This document shows positions 1-6,831 of a stretch of DNA of 14,862 nucleotides, one piece after another; position 1 is the stretch's first letter; every line of letters starts with the position of its first letter. Both the position numbers and the translations under genes were made by a program. The DNA is from JBIOHJ01 sp044448905. GTDB taxonomy: Bacteria > Bacteroidota > Bacteroidia > AKYH767-A > OLB10. The notes under the pieces were generated by a model, which was not told the origin of the DNA, searched no databases, and worked only from the letters and a program-made list of their open reading frames with translations. The DNA is taken from NCBI GenBank assembly GCA_044448905.1, contig JBIOHJ010000084.1, positions 1-14,862 of the forward strand, given 5' to 3'.

Positions 1-1253
1 CCCTGGAAAGAACCAGTGGTGTAAACATTTCCGGAAGCATCAAAGGCAATGGAGGGTCCACTATCGATAAATGCCATTCCACCAATAGCTTTTGCCCAAA
101 CAAAATTGCCCGAACTGTTTAATTTGGAAATGAAAATGGCATCACTTGCACCCGAATTTAAATTAAATATTCCCACCCCCGGATCAAAGTCAGCTGTTCC
201 AAAAAAAATACCAGTGGTATAAACGTCCCCGCTACCACCAGGGTCAATAACCATTGAGAAACCCTGATCATTAAATCCTGTTCCGTCCATCCCTTTTGCC
301 CAAACAAAATTGCCGGAACCATCTAATTTGGAAATGAAAATATCCCACGTCCCTCCTGCCGCAGTTAAATTAAATGTTCCGGCACCCGGATCAAAGTCAA
401 CTGTTCCAAAGTAGGAGCCTGTAGTATAAATATCCCCGCTTGAAGGATCAACGGTTAAGAAATAACGATAATCGTAATTTCCATCTATTGCTTTTGCCCA
501 AACAAAATTGCCGGAGCCATCTAATTTGGAAATGAAAATGTCATCGCCCGTTAAGTTGTATGTTCCCGCGCCCGGATCAAAGTCAACCGGTCCCCCGTAA
601 TCTCCAGCGGTGTAAACATTGCCGGATGCATCAAGCGCCATTGACCAGACAAAATCATTTGATAGTCCGCCAATTCGTTTTGCCCAAACAAAATTACCTG
701 AGCTGCTGAATTTTGAAATATAAATATCTTCCTGCCCTGCTGAAGTTAAATTGAATGTTCCTGCACCCGGGTCAAAGTCAACCATTCCTTCGAAACAACC
801 GGAAAAATAAATATCTCCTCCTGCGGGATCAAGTGCTATGGCACCACCAAAATCGTCATTTATTCCACCCATTGCTTTTGCCCAAACAAAATTTCCCGAT
901 GCATCCAGTTTGGAAATAAAAATATCGTTGGCTCCAACCGAAGTCAAATTGAATGTTCCCGCGCCCGGGTCAAAGTCAACTGTTCCGGAAAAAAGACCTG
1001 TGGTGTAAACATTGCCGGAAGCATCAATAACTATAGCATTACCGCCATCGAAATAGGTTGAGCCCATTCCCTTTGCCCAAAGCCAGTTGGGAGATTGGGA
1101 AAAAGAATTATGAATTATGAACCCGCCTGCCAACATAAAGGCAATGAAAAGGCGGGCAGGTGTTGAATGCAGAATTAAGAAGAAGAGAATTTTTTTCCCC
1201 GATAAAAATCGGGATTTCACAATTCCTGTTTTGATTTTAGTTGTGTTCAACAT
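1..1253 (-). CDS. Secreted beta-propeller (SBBP-type repeat) protein, C-terminal part beyond the left edge
   Basis: Reading the minus strand from the ATG at 1253 gives an uninterrupted frame that leaves the window at base 1, about 417 codons. After a hydrophobic N-terminus ending around HNSFSQ, the protein is a series of near-identical units. Each contains a DFDPGAGTFNLTS-like stretch, then DIFISKLDGSGNFVWAKA, then DASGNVYTTG. The DFDPG codons recur at 971, 773, 578, 392 and 185, a period of 186-207 bases (62-69 residues). This is the SBBP beta-propeller repeat common in secreted Bacteroidota proteins, which often end in a T9SS sorting domain; that end lies outside the window. No enzymatic motif is visible, so a binding or surface role is only a guess. 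The start is uncertain: an in-frame ATG lies at 1136, and the long N-terminus contains palindromic DNA (1122-1160 and 1198-1213) that interrupts an otherwise ordinary signal peptide. Confidence 0.85.
   Translation of the reverse strand, partial: MLNTTKIKTGIVKSRFLSGKKILFFLILHSTPARLFIAFMLAGGFIIHNSFSQSPNWLWAKGMGSTYFDGGNAIVIDASGNVYTTGLFSGTVDFDPGAGTFNLTSVGANDIFISKLDASGNFVWAKAMGGINDDFGGAIALDPAGGDIYFSGCFEGMVDFDPGAGTFNLTSAGQEDIYISKFSSSGNFVWAKRIGGLSNDFVWSMALDASGNVYTAGDYGGPVDFDPGAGTYNLTGDDIFISKLDGSGNFVWAKAIDGNYDYRYFLTVDPSSGDIYTTGSYFGTVDFDPGAGTFNLTAAGGTWDIFISKLDGSGNFVWAKGMDGTGFNDQGFSMVIDPGGSGDVYTTGIFFGTADFDPGVGIFNLNSGASDAIFISKLNSSGNFVWAKAIGGMAFIDSGPSIAFDASGNVYTTGSFQ
1122..1160. repeat. 39-base imperfect palindrome inside the signal-peptide coding region
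   Basis: The arms CCCGCCTGCC (1122-1131) and GGCGGGCAGG (1151-1160) can pair over 10 positions, with one G-U wobble and one C/A mismatch, around a 19-base centre. The element is GC-rich in an AT-rich setting and is 39 bases long, exactly 13 codons. It encodes roughly PARLFIAFMLAGG within the signal peptide of the beta-propeller gene. Without it, the flanking residues (FFLILHS and FIIHNSFSQ) would join into an ordinary signal peptide, which suggests in-frame insertion. That history is inferred. Confidence 0.55.
1198..1213. repeat. Short perfect palindrome CCCGAT-AAAA-ATCGGG
   Basis: Six-base arms CCCGAT and ATCGGG pair perfectly around AAAA. The element lies within the first 20 codons of the beta-propeller gene, encoding about SRFLSG. 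It resembles other TCCCG/CGGGA palindromes in this window (1347-1370, 1392-1421, 10406-10438) and is probably a small dispersed repeat rather than a regulatory site. Confidence 0.4.
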
Positions 1254-1338
1254 GATGATTTTATTTTTAGTTAATAAAAATTCCAGGTCAATGCACTTCA
1301 CCTTTTCGTGCTATCGCCAGGAAAATAATTGGATGAAG

Positions 1339-1421
1339 CGAGGCAATAGTCCCGGTCGGGATCCGTTAGGTTAGGTTGCCTCGGAGAATTTTAGTCCCGT
1401 TGTCTACAGGGATGGATTAGG
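1339..1421. repeat. Degenerate tandem pair of palindromic units (TAGTCCCG...GGGAT...TTAGG)
   Basis: Two units share the layout TAGTCCCG, short spacer, GGGAT, three bases, TTAGG. The first is 1347-1370 (its inner part TCCCGGTCGGGA is palindromic) and the second is 1392-1421, starting 45 bases later with a longer spacer. The first is also enclosed by an 8-base inverted repeat, CGAGGCAA at 1339-1346 and TTGCCTCG at 1376-1383, so 1339-1383 could fold as one nested hairpin. This is noncoding DNA upstream of the beta-propeller gene. Confidence 0.5.
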
Positions 1422-1548
1422 AAAACTCAGGGAGGAAATCAAATCCGCGTCAAACGTACATTTTAATTTGACCTATACAACATAAAGGAAATAATAAAAT
1501 ACGGTAACTGTGAATCCTCTCCGGAACTCAGCGAAAATTGAGTGAAAA

Positions 1549-1572
1549 AAAAACAGCCTGAAGGCGGTTTTT
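1549..1572 (-). terminator. Likely rho-independent terminator of the sugar-dehydrogenase-like gene
   Basis: The arms AAAAAC-A-GCC and GGC-G-GTTTTT pair with a single mismatch around the loop TGAA. On the minus strand the hairpin is followed by a run of T (complement of the A run at 1545-1553). It lies about 60 bases beyond the stop codon at 1633. The A/T flanks also allow termination in the other direction. Confidence 0.55.
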
Positions 1573-1632
1573 AACTGAGTAATTATAAATCAATGATTGT
1601 GATCGGGATCGCAATGACAGGGGAATAGTTTT

Positions 1633-3060
1633 TTATTTCATCACTACCATTTTCATTATTTGCAAACCGGCAGCAGTTTCAATATGGCATAGATAGGTTC
1701 CGTTAGCAAACAACGAATTATCCGAAAGCATTTTTTGTTCGCCTTTCAGTAACCTGCCCTGGTAAACAGTGTGAACAATCCTGCCTGTTACATCGGCAAT
1801 AAAAATTTTCACTACATCCTCCTGATTTAAAATAAACCGGATTTCACTTTCTGCAGAAGACGGGTTTGGAAAAATTCCCGCATCAATAATAGTTGAAGTA
1901 ATTTCATTTACATACAATCCTGTTGGGCAAATACGGTAAATTACACCTGCTGTGGTATAACCGCCTTTCATCGCGTATATACAGCCATCAGTTCCCTGCC
2001 TTATAGTTGTTAATCCACCCGAAGTTGTCAAATCCATCCAAAGCACGTTGCTGGTTACTGTGTTATACAATGGAGGATTGCCGAGAGTGCAATTATACAC
2101 TCTTCCGTAATTATTATCCGCCACAAGCATATGATTGGTAAATTGTGAAATGATAGTACTGTTATAAACTAAAATTCCGGTCACTGACGGTACAGGTGCT
2201 CCCCATGTAGTAATGGGGTTAGTAAATGACGGGTTGGTGCAAGGACTGGTAGTCGAACCTATCAGGTAATTTCCTTCGCAGGTGCTCCATCCGTAATTAG
2301 CTCCTTTGTGAATAAAGTTGGCTTCGTCCCATGTATTCAAGCCATTTTCGGCAACGTAAATGGAATCATTCACCGGGCTGAAACAAAAATCAAAGGGGTT
2401 ACGGTGCCCATAGCTCCAGATACGGTCGTCATTACCCGATAACGGGTTTCCGTTATCGTAAAACGGATTGTCGGTAGGAATGGAGCCATCGGTATTAATG
2501 CGCAAAACTTTTCCGTAAGGATTGGTCAACAATTGTGCATTGGACATTACAGCAATATCCCCTATTACAAAATAAAGTTTGTCGGGTTCGCTTGCGTGCA
2601 TGTGCAGATTCCCGCCCACATGATTTCCGGCAATTCCATTTGAAACATCAATATCGAGGAGCAGAATTGGATTGGTTCCGATATTAGCTGCCTCAGTAAA
2701 TTTTATAATTCGAATACGCTCATCACCATTATAGTTATGATTGTAATAAGCATAAACGTAATGGTTAGATGCAAAATCGGGATCAACGCAAACTCCTAAC
2801 AAACCCCGTTCAAAATCGGCATTTACCGAATCAGTGAGGTTATAGAATGTATTCAGGAAAACACCTGCAGGCGAATACACTTGTATTTTTGCATTAACTG
2901 CCGGGAACGATGAACCGCCTTTCAGTGTAATCAGGTAGTTTCCATTGGGCATCCAGTCGAATGCAACAGGATATTGAAGACCTGATACAATTGTGGTGGT
3001 GGTAAATTGCCCGTACGAATTAATAGCCGCAAATAATAATAGAGTAAGAATACGTTTCAT
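1633..3060 (-). CDS. Secreted PQQ-dependent-type glucose/sorbosone dehydrogenase-like protein with T9SS sorting domain
   Basis: 475 residues. Residues 1-18 (MKRILTLLLFAAINSYGQ) are a signal peptide. Residues 25-380 match the six-bladed quinoprotein glucose/sorbosone dehydrogenase (GSDH) family: FERGLLGVCVDPDF near 83-96, NHVGGNL with the expected catalytic His147, WSYGHRNP with Arg220 in the position that contacts quinone in the soluble glucose dehydrogenase, AENG...WDEANFI at 237-250 and GANYGW at 253-258. The C-terminal 80 residues are a T9SS type A sorting domain (IFPNPSS, DVTGRIVHT, LFANGTYLCHI, ending KMVVMK). Known members oxidise aldoses with PQQ; substrate and cofactor here are inferred. 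The protein should be exported by Sec, then released or anchored by T9SS. No PQQ biosynthesis gene is nearby. ATG at 3060 is the only good start, with a degenerate TACTTTTA box about 30 bases upstream. A hairpin terminator follows at 1549-1572. Confidence 0.85.
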   Translation of the reverse strand: MKRILTLLLFAAINSYGQFTTTTIVSGLQYPVAFDWMPNGNYLITLKGGSSFPAVNAKIQVYSPAGVFLNTFYNLTDSVNADFERGLLGVCVDPDFASNHYVYAYYNHNYNGDERIRIIKFTEAANIGTNPILLLDIDVSNGIAGNHVGGNLHMHASEPDKLYFVIGDIAVMSNAQLLTNPYGKVLRINTDGSIPTDNPFYDNGNPLSGNDDRIWSYGHRNPFDFCFSPVNDSIYVAENGLNTWDEANFIHKGANYGWSTCEGNYLIGSTTSPCTNPSFTNPITTWGAPVPSVTGILVYNSTIISQFTNHMLVADNNYGRVYNCTLGNPPLYNTVTSNVLWMDLTTSGGLTTIRQGTDGCIYAMKGGYTTAGVIYRICPTGLYVNEITSTIIDAGIFPNPSSAESEIRFILNQEDVVKIFIADVTGRIVHTVYQGRLLKGEQKMLSDNSLFANGTYLCHIETAAGLQIMKMVVMK

Positions 3061-3175
3061 AGTTGGTTATTTTAATGGTTTTATTTTTGATAAAAGTAAA
3101 GATATTTTTTTCACAAAATGAATGAAATAAAATATCATTGAAAAACCCAATTAATTATTAAAGCATGACGTGATA

Positions 3176-3850
3176 TTATTCCAGGAGAATTAATTTTTTT
3201 ATTTCACTTGTACGGCTGTCAGAAACAATTGTACAAAAATAAACTCCGGGAGAGGAGTTTAAGGTCCCGAGCTCGATGTGTAAAGTTTCATCGGCAATAA
3301 TGGATTTGTATAAAAGTTTTCCGGTAACATCTGTAATTATAAATTCCTCCCCAGTCTTAAACTTTAAACATTGAACATTAAACTTTCCATCTGCCGGATT
3401 TGGGTAAATTGAAAAGTCTGAATTATCATGTTTGACTTGCTGAATAGCGGTTGCCGCATTAACTGTAAACGAAATTGAATCGGTTGGTCCCGGAGCAATA
3501 CCAGGCGTACAGGGTGACGGCAATGCCCCGGCATCCACGTGAAAAATAAAGCTGTAATTTCCTGCCGGAAGTGGGTTCACTTTAAATGTATCGGTATAGT
3601 TGCAGATAAAAGTCAGCATCCCAAGACAATGCAACGCGCCTGCGTAAACCGAATTGTTTTGTACAAAAAGTGTTTGGGTATGCTGGTCGCAGTTGCCTGA
3701 AGAAAAACTCAGGTCGGCATAAAAATAAATAGTATCCGCAGCAGTGGGGTTTACCAGTGAATACGAGATACTATTTATCCATTGAGAGTTAGCATGAAAA
3801 ACGGTGGAGGCAAATAAAACGAATAACGCGGAAGTAAGATTTTTTTTCAT
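3176..3850 (-). CDS. Small secreted protein of unknown function with T9SS sorting domain
   Basis: 224 residues. Residues 1-22 form a signal peptide (MKKNLTSALFVLFASTVFHA). Residues 23-130 look like a single beta-sandwich domain with four cysteines (54, 75, 83, 114), a CDQHTQTLFVQNN segment and a LPAGNYSFIFHVDAG segment, then DSISFTV. The layout resembles immunoglobulin-like domains seen in other secreted Bacteroidota proteins, but I do not recognise a named family. Residues 147-224 are a T9SS type A sorting domain: SIYPNPADGKFNV, EEFIITDVTGKLLYKS, SSPGVYFCTIVS, and a basic-hydrophobic end KKLILLE. No catalytic motif is visible. A -7 promoter box lies 27 bases upstream. It is separated from the sugar-dehydrogenase-like gene downstream by 115 bases, so co-transcription is possible but not shown. 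Confidence 0.8.
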   Translation of the reverse strand: MKKNLTSALFVLFASTVFHANSQWINSISYSLVNPTAADTIYFYADLSFSSGNCDQHTQTLFVQNNSVYAGALHCLGMLTFICNYTDTFKVNPLPAGNYSFIFHVDAGALPSPCTPGIAPGPTDSISFTVNAATAIQQVKHDNSDFSIYPNPADGKFNVQCLKFKTGEEFIITDVTGKLLYKSIIADETLHIELGTLNSSPGVYFCTIVSDSRTSEIKKLILLE

Positions 3851-3876
3851 GACTTTACTTTTTAAAACGTTAATAG

Positions 3877-3884
3877 CAAAGTTA
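3877..3884 (-). promoter_or_regulatory. Bacteroidota -7 promoter box TAACTTTG
   Basis: The minus strand reads TAACTTTG, a perfect match to TAnnTTTG, 27 bases before the ATG at 3850. That would give a 5' leader of about 20 bases. No clear -33 TTG was found upstream, so only the -7 element is supported. Confidence 0.45.
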
Positions 3885-4036
3885 AGAGGATTTTAAATTT
3901 AAAAAGGTTGCATGAGAAAAGTTTACAGTTGGAGAATAATTGAATCCGAATGCAGGGGTTTGTCTTAGACCGTGAACCTTAATCTTCAATGCGGCAACTT
4001 AACTATTATTCCCTATTTTTCGCCCGACATTTCAGA

Positions 4037-5482
4037 ATGAATAAAATACAGCAGATAAAATTATTACTCGGTCCCGTATGCGCTATAGTTACCTGGGTAT
4101 TCTTTGATCTTTCACCGGGCAACCCGCTTGTTACACGTATGGCGGGAGTTATTATATGGATTGCTGTATGGTGGTTTACCGAGGCGGTTAACCTTGCCAT
4201 TACATCAATGCTGCCTCTTGTCCTTTTGCCTGCATGGGGAATTCTGGATATGAAAACCACCTCCATGCAATACATGGACCAGGTTATTTTTTTATTTATA
4301 GGAGGTTTTCTTTTAGCCATTTCCATGGAAAAATGGAATTTGCACAAGCGCATTGCAATGAATATTTTGTGGCGAATAGGTTCGCATCCTTCGCAAATCC
4401 TGTTTGGTATAATGCTGACTTCGTTTTTGATTTCAATGTGGATTTCGAATACTGCAACCGTTATGATGCTTTTTCCGGCAGTGCTTTCCATTGCGGGAAG
4501 CGTGGCAAGCGACCATAATCACTCAAAAAATTATGCCGCTGCATTGATGCTGGGCCTTGCTTATTCGGCAACTATTGGCGGAATGTCAACGTTAGTAGGT
4601 ACTCCAACCAACATGATTTTCGCAAGTTTTTATGCAAAAGAGTTTCCACTGCAGGAAGAAATATCCTTTGCGGGATGGTTCCTGTTTGCTTTTCCTTTAG
4701 CGTTGATATTTTTTATTTTTACATTTTTTGTTTTAAAAATGTTCCTCGTTCATAAAACAACTGTAATGAACTTTTCGAAAGATGACCAGATTCAAAAGCT
4801 GAAAGAATTAGGTAAGATAACCAGGGAAGAAAAAATCATACTTACAGTTTTTATCTGTACAGCTTTTCTTTGGTTTTTCAGAGCTGACATTGATTTAGGT
4901 ATTTTTAAAATAAACGGATGGTCAGATTTTTTTGGAAACCCTTCTTACATACAGGACAGCACAGTTGCTGTATTAATGGCGCTCATTTTATTTTTTATTC
5001 CTGCAGGAAAAGAAAAAAAGGAAACCGTTATGGAATGGAAAGATGTTTCAAAGCTGCCGCTTCACATTATATTTCTTTTCGGAGGCGGGTTCGCCATTGC
5101 AAAAGGATTTGAAGTTTCAGGGCTCAGCAACTGGCTTGCCGGAAAGCTTTCTTTATTTTCAGGAATGAATGAGCTGCTGATTATTTTAGGAATTTGCCTG
5201 GTGGTTACTTTATTAAGTGAATTCACTTCAAATGTTGCCACTATTCAACTCATGTTGCCGGTACTGTTATCCTTAACTGCAAGTCTTGTCATTTCACCCC
5301 TTATGCTTATGATTCCGGCAACGTTTGCGGCTTCATCAGGCTTTATGCTTCCTGTTGCCACTGCTCCAAATACAATAGTATATGGATCGGGTTTAATCAA
5401 TCAGAAACACATGCTAAAGGCAGGATTAATTTTGGATATTTGTTTTGCTGTCTTTATCACAATAGCTATGATGTTTTATTAA
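4037..5482 (+). CDS. SLC13/DASS family sodium-coupled anion (dicarboxylate) transporter
   Basis: This is an inner-membrane protein with many hydrophobic segments and both family signatures. The first half has WISNTATVMM followed by GGMSTLVGTPTNMIF; the pseudo-symmetric second half has EFTSNVATIQ followed by ASSGFMLPVATAPNTIVYGSG. In characterised members (VcINDY, NaDC) the SNT-type motifs bind Na+ and the carboxylate. The usual substrates are succinate, fumarate, malate or citrate, and some members carry sulfate, so the exact substrate is not readable here. I chose the ATG at 4037 because MNKIQQIKLLLGPV resembles family starts. An in-frame ATG at 3989 would add 16 residues (MRQLNYYSLFFARHFR) that look untypical; neither start has a clear ribosome site. 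Length from 4037 is 481 residues, normal for bacterial DASS proteins. Homogentisate dioxygenase follows on the same strand after 90 bases. Confidence 0.88.
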   Translation: MNKIQQIKLLLGPVCAIVTWVFFDLSPGNPLVTRMAGVIIWIAVWWFTEAVNLAITSMLPLVLLPAWGILDMKTTSMQYMDQVIFLFIGGFLLAISMEKWNLHKRIAMNILWRIGSHPSQILFGIMLTSFLISMWISNTATVMMLFPAVLSIAGSVASDHNHSKNYAAALMLGLAYSATIGGMSTLVGTPTNMIFASFYAKEFPLQEEISFAGWFLFAFPLALIFFIFTFFVLKMFLVHKTTVMNFSKDDQIQKLKELGKITREEKIILTVFICTAFLWFFRADIDLGIFKINGWSDFFGNPSYIQDSTVAVLMALILFFIPAGKEKKETVMEWKDVSKLPLHIIFLFGGGFAIAKGFEVSGLSNWLAGKLSLFSGMNELLIILGICLVVTLLSEFTSNVATIQLMLPVLLSLTASLVISPLMLMIPATFAASSGFMLPVATAPNTIVYGSGLINQKHMLKAGLILDICFAVFITIAMMFY

Positions 5483-5521
5483 GCTATGTATCGTTACCAA
5501 AAGCCACCTGATAAAATGTCA

Positions 5522-5529
5522 TAAATTTG
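5522..5529 (+). promoter_or_regulatory. Candidate -7 promoter box TAAATTTG upstream of hmgA
   Basis: TAAATTTG matches TAnnTTTG exactly and lies 43 bases before the hmgA ATG. No TTG was found at a proper -33 distance. If functional, hmgA can be transcribed independently of the transporter gene upstream. Confidence 0.4.
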
Positions 5530-5572
5530 CAAATGATATTTTAAATTTATACTTAAAAATTCACAGATCATA

Positions 5573-6730
5573 ATGCCGCAGTATCACTCTCTTGGTCAGA
5601 TTCCACCTAAGCGCCACACACAATTTCGCAAACCTGACGGTAGTTTATATGCCGAAGAATTATTTTCAACGCATGGATTTAGCAGCGTGTATTCGCTGAT
5701 TTATCATTGTCATCCACCAACAATGATCAAAGAAATGGGTGAGCCATTTTCGCGCGAGCCCAAAATTGCGTTTCAGCGCTCAATGAAACATCAAAGTTTT
5801 CGTGGATTTAATATTACTCCTGAGGATGATTACATAAAAAGTAAAAAGCCTGTTCTTGTAAATAGCGATTTGCATATTGCTCTTGCGGCACCTCGAAAAT
5901 CTATCACCGAATATTTCCTGAAGAATGCTGATGCGGATGAAATGATTTTTGTGCATGAAGGAAGCGGCAAGCTCAAGACTCTTTACGGGGAAATTGATTT
6001 CAAGTATGGAGATTATTTAATTATTCCCCGAGGTACCATGTTTCAGCTTGAATTTAAGGATCAAAATAATCGCTTATTAATTGTTGAATCATTCAGCGCC
6101 ATAGAAGTTCCGAAGCGATACCGCAATGAATATGGACAGCTTGAAGAACATGCTCCTTATTGTGAACGTGATATCCGCAAACCACAGAATTTAAAAACAT
6201 ATGATGAGAAAGGCGATTTTAAAGTAATGATTAAGAAGCAGGGATTGGTTTATCCGTATATTTACGCTACACATCCGTTTGATGCTATTGGATGGGACGG
6301 TAATTATTACCCATGGGCTTTTTCTATTCACGATTTTGAGCCCATAACGGGTCGTATACACCAGCCGCCACCGGTTCACCAGACTTTCCAGGCAAATAAT
6401 TTTGTGGTGTGCTCTTTTGTTCCTCGTCTTTTCGATTACCACCCGCTTTCCATTCCGGTACCTTACAATCACAGCAATATTGATTCGGACGAAGTGCTTT
6501 ATTATGTTGACGGAGAATTTATGAGCCGGAAAAATGTAGAGCGTGGTCAAATCACTTTGCATCCTGGTGGAATTCCGCATGGGCCGCATCCCGGCACGGT
6601 AGAAAAAAGTCTTGGTGCAAAAGAAACCAAAGAGCTTGCAGTGATGATTGACACCTTCCGTCCATTGTGGTTAACCGAGGATGCATTGGGGATTGGTATT
6701 GATGATTATTACAAAAGCTGGCTGAGCTGA
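5573..6730 (+). CDS. hmgA: Homogentisate 1,2-dioxygenase
   Basis: 385 residues, cytosolic, cupin fold. It opens the ring of homogentisate to maleylacetoacetate with Fe(II) and O2, the central step of phenylalanine/tyrosine breakdown. Family features are HCHPPTMI near residue 45, SFRGFNITPEDD at 75-86, a first cupin half at 120-160 (DEMIFVHEGSG, YGDYLIIPRGT), then GRIHQPPPVHQTF (His263 aligns with the catalytic-base region of human HGD), PVPYNHSNIDSDEVLYYVDG, and HPGGIPHGPHPG. The likely iron ligands are His300, Glu307 (or Asp306) and His336. It is shorter than the human enzyme (about 445 residues), as is usual for this bacterial subgroup. The start is fixed by MPQYHSLGQIP, typical of the family. 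Fumarylacetoacetase and maleylacetoacetate isomerase genes are not in the window. The upstream transporter might move pathway-related carboxylates; that is inference. Confidence 0.93.
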   Translation: MPQYHSLGQIPPKRHTQFRKPDGSLYAEELFSTHGFSSVYSLIYHCHPPTMIKEMGEPFSREPKIAFQRSMKHQSFRGFNITPEDDYIKSKKPVLVNSDLHIALAAPRKSITEYFLKNADADEMIFVHEGSGKLKTLYGEIDFKYGDYLIIPRGTMFQLEFKDQNNRLLIVESFSAIEVPKRYRNEYGQLEEHAPYCERDIRKPQNLKTYDEKGDFKVMIKKQGLVYPYIYATHPFDAIGWDGNYYPWAFSIHDFEPITGRIHQPPPVHQTFQANNFVVCSFVPRLFDYHPLSIPVPYNHSNIDSDEVLYYVDGEFMSRKNVERGQITLHPGGIPHGPHPGTVEKSLGAKETKELAVMIDTFRPLWLTEDALGIGIDDYYKSWLS

Positions 6731-6831
6731 AACCCGGATGCCTTTACTTTTTTCTTGTTAGTAAGTTCGATTTATTAAATAGTTTCTGTTGTGCACAATA
6801 AATCGTTTTTTATTTCGTTATTGAGCATATT

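Larger units (their letters stand above)
1254..1632. other. 379-base intergenic region with palindromic repeats and a terminator
   Basis: No convincing gene was found on either strand. From left to right it holds an AT-rich stretch directly upstream of the minus-strand start at 1253, the two degenerate palindromic repeats at 1347-1421, an AT-rich unremarkable segment at about 1460-1500, and a terminator-like hairpin at 1549-1572 behind the gene ending at 1633. Promoters for the beta-propeller gene should lie in its left part, but no clear TAnnTTTG box was found there. Confidence 0.6.

Noticed and set aside
1..1100. Possible DNA repeat array or CRISPR with a period near 190 bases
   Set aside because: The period varies from 186 to 207 bases by whole codons and the units translate to SBBP protein repeats, so the repetition is at protein level.
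1117..1374. Open reading frame of 85 codons on the plus strand
   Set aside because: It runs antisense to the start of the beta-propeller gene and through palindromic repeats; composition is not protein-like.
3131..3177. Inverted repeat AATATCA ... TGATATT near the end of the small T9SS gene
   Set aside because: The arms are only 7 bases, AT-rich and 33 bases apart, so pairing may be chance and no terminator is called.
3989..4036. Longer start for the SLC13 transporter
   Set aside because: The 16 extra residues do not resemble family N-termini; kept only as an alternative because no ribosome site decides the matter.
4006..4491. 161-codon minus-strand open frame
   Set aside because: It is antisense to the membrane segments of the transporter; no family resemblance.
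6191..6589. 132-codon minus-strand open frame
   Set aside because: It is antisense to the well-supported hmgA gene and shows no domain signature.
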